DNA of 64,000 nucleotides, taken from positions 69,234 through 133,233 of the forward strand of contig DASXVQ010000105.1 in the NCBI GenBank assembly GCA_036504155.1. Direction: 5' to 3'. This DNA comes from JACRCT01 sp036504155 (GTDB lineage Bacteria > Myxococcota > Myxococcia > Myxococcales > UBA5297). The notes beneath the pieces were generated by a model, which was given only the letters and a program-made list of their open reading frames with translations, had not been told where the DNA came from and ran no database searches. Numbering within the stretch: the stretch's first letter is position 1; every line of letters starts with the position of its first letter. Positions 63,665-64,000 of the stretch are shown here, in pieces. The position numbers and the translations under genes were made by a program.

Positions 63665-64000
63665 GGGGACAAGTCCTATCGCGAACCGCGGGTGCGGGTC
63701 ACGACGGCCCTCACCCCCGGCCCCTCTCCGGCAAGCGGAGAGGGGGGGCTTGGTCTCGCGACTCTGCTCGAATACCCGGCAGGAGGCTTCGTTGGGCCTC
63801 GCTAGGACTCTTCTGCGAGTTCCGAGTTCGAACACGGTTCGAAGATCGAGAGACGATCGAGCAGACCTGATTGGTAGGTAGGCCGGCGGCCCGACCTTCA
63901 GGCCGCTGTGGCCGCCTGGGACGCGGAAGCCTCGGCCACTGCGTGCGAGAGTGCAGTCATTCGCAGAAAACCCAGAAACTTTTCGGCAAATACCCAGAAA
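63665..64000. other. Right-edge intergenic region with paired direct repeats
   Basis: No complete gene is supported. Acccagaaa occurs at 63970-63978 and 63992-64000, a spacing of 22 bases, as in some operator pairs. A short minus-strand frame near 63900-64000 (ending in HAVAEASASQAATAA) might be the end of a gene entering from beyond the right edge, but too little is visible. Confidence 0.35.
63706..63748. repeat. Palindromic intergenic element with 10-bp stem
   Basis: cccctctccg (63721-63730) pairs with cggagagggg (63736-63745) over a 5-base loop and is preceded by ccctcacccccgg. This arrangement is a common dispersed intergenic element in GC-rich genomes. It could also act as a weak terminator. 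Confidence 0.55.

Overview
The window is about 64 kb of very GC-rich chromosome. Coding frames show strong third-position GC, and GTG and TTG starts are common. It most resembles a member of the Myxococcota. The reasons are three large Hanks-type Ser/Thr kinases within 15 kb, many lipoproteins with Cys-rich, FGE-sulfatase or beta-propeller modules, RDD/TPR membrane proteins, an orphan Tad-type gene set and ABC-F, MCP and acyl-CoA carboxylase genes. No 16S rRNA or tRNA gene, phage, insertion sequence or CRISPR array was seen, so the genus is not assigned.

Layout. 1-1145: MFS exporter entering from the left edge, then a small two-helix ORF broken by an in-frame TGA. 1527-6203: a 1558-aa fusion of an acyl-CoA synthetase with a C-terminal GNAT domain. 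6501-7796: citrate synthase followed by a strong terminator. 8121-15681: a zinc-ribbon kinase, two lipoproteins (one with 23 Cys-rich repeats), a second kinase and a CAP-domain lipoprotein. 16016-18101: small unknown proteins and an adenosine deaminase-family enzyme. 18102-23424: a chemoreceptor diverging from a pseudokinase-kinase fusion that overlaps a TPR partner gene. 23535-27000: a two-gene acyl-CoA carboxylase operon. 27107-28212: non-coding repeat modules running into the 3' end of an ABC-F gene. 29857-31668: small membrane protein and FGE-domain lipoprotein. 31967-41725: a 3252-aa lipoprotein of CarboxypepD-like, FN3/Ig-like and propeller repeats, with a good terminator. 42060-48097: a cobalamin-riboswitch operon (TonB receptor, Cys-rich beta-propeller lipoprotein, BtuF, BtuC) that lacks the ATPase and ends in a hydrolase fragment. 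48160-49970: an RDD-TPR protein and a small regulator-like protein. 50340-55126: six-gene Tad/Flp-like cluster without its motor or secretin. 55445-63664: disordered membrane protein, alpha/beta hydrolase, lipoprotein, TPR protein, YceI, PRPP synthetase, TrpF-like enzyme and a TolB/FlgO-like secreted protein.

The most coherent and most interesting system is the B12 operon. A good promoter runs straight into a complete cobalamin riboswitch whose P1 helix can be paired by eye. The genes below it are joined by 4-nt, 1-nt and 4-nt overlaps. The second gene encodes a surface-type lipoprotein with a YVTN-like propeller. In Bacteroides, the propeller lipoprotein BtuG captures B12 for BtuB, and this gene may be an independent or distant counterpart in a different phylum. 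That role is inference; the gene order and the riboswitch are seen directly.
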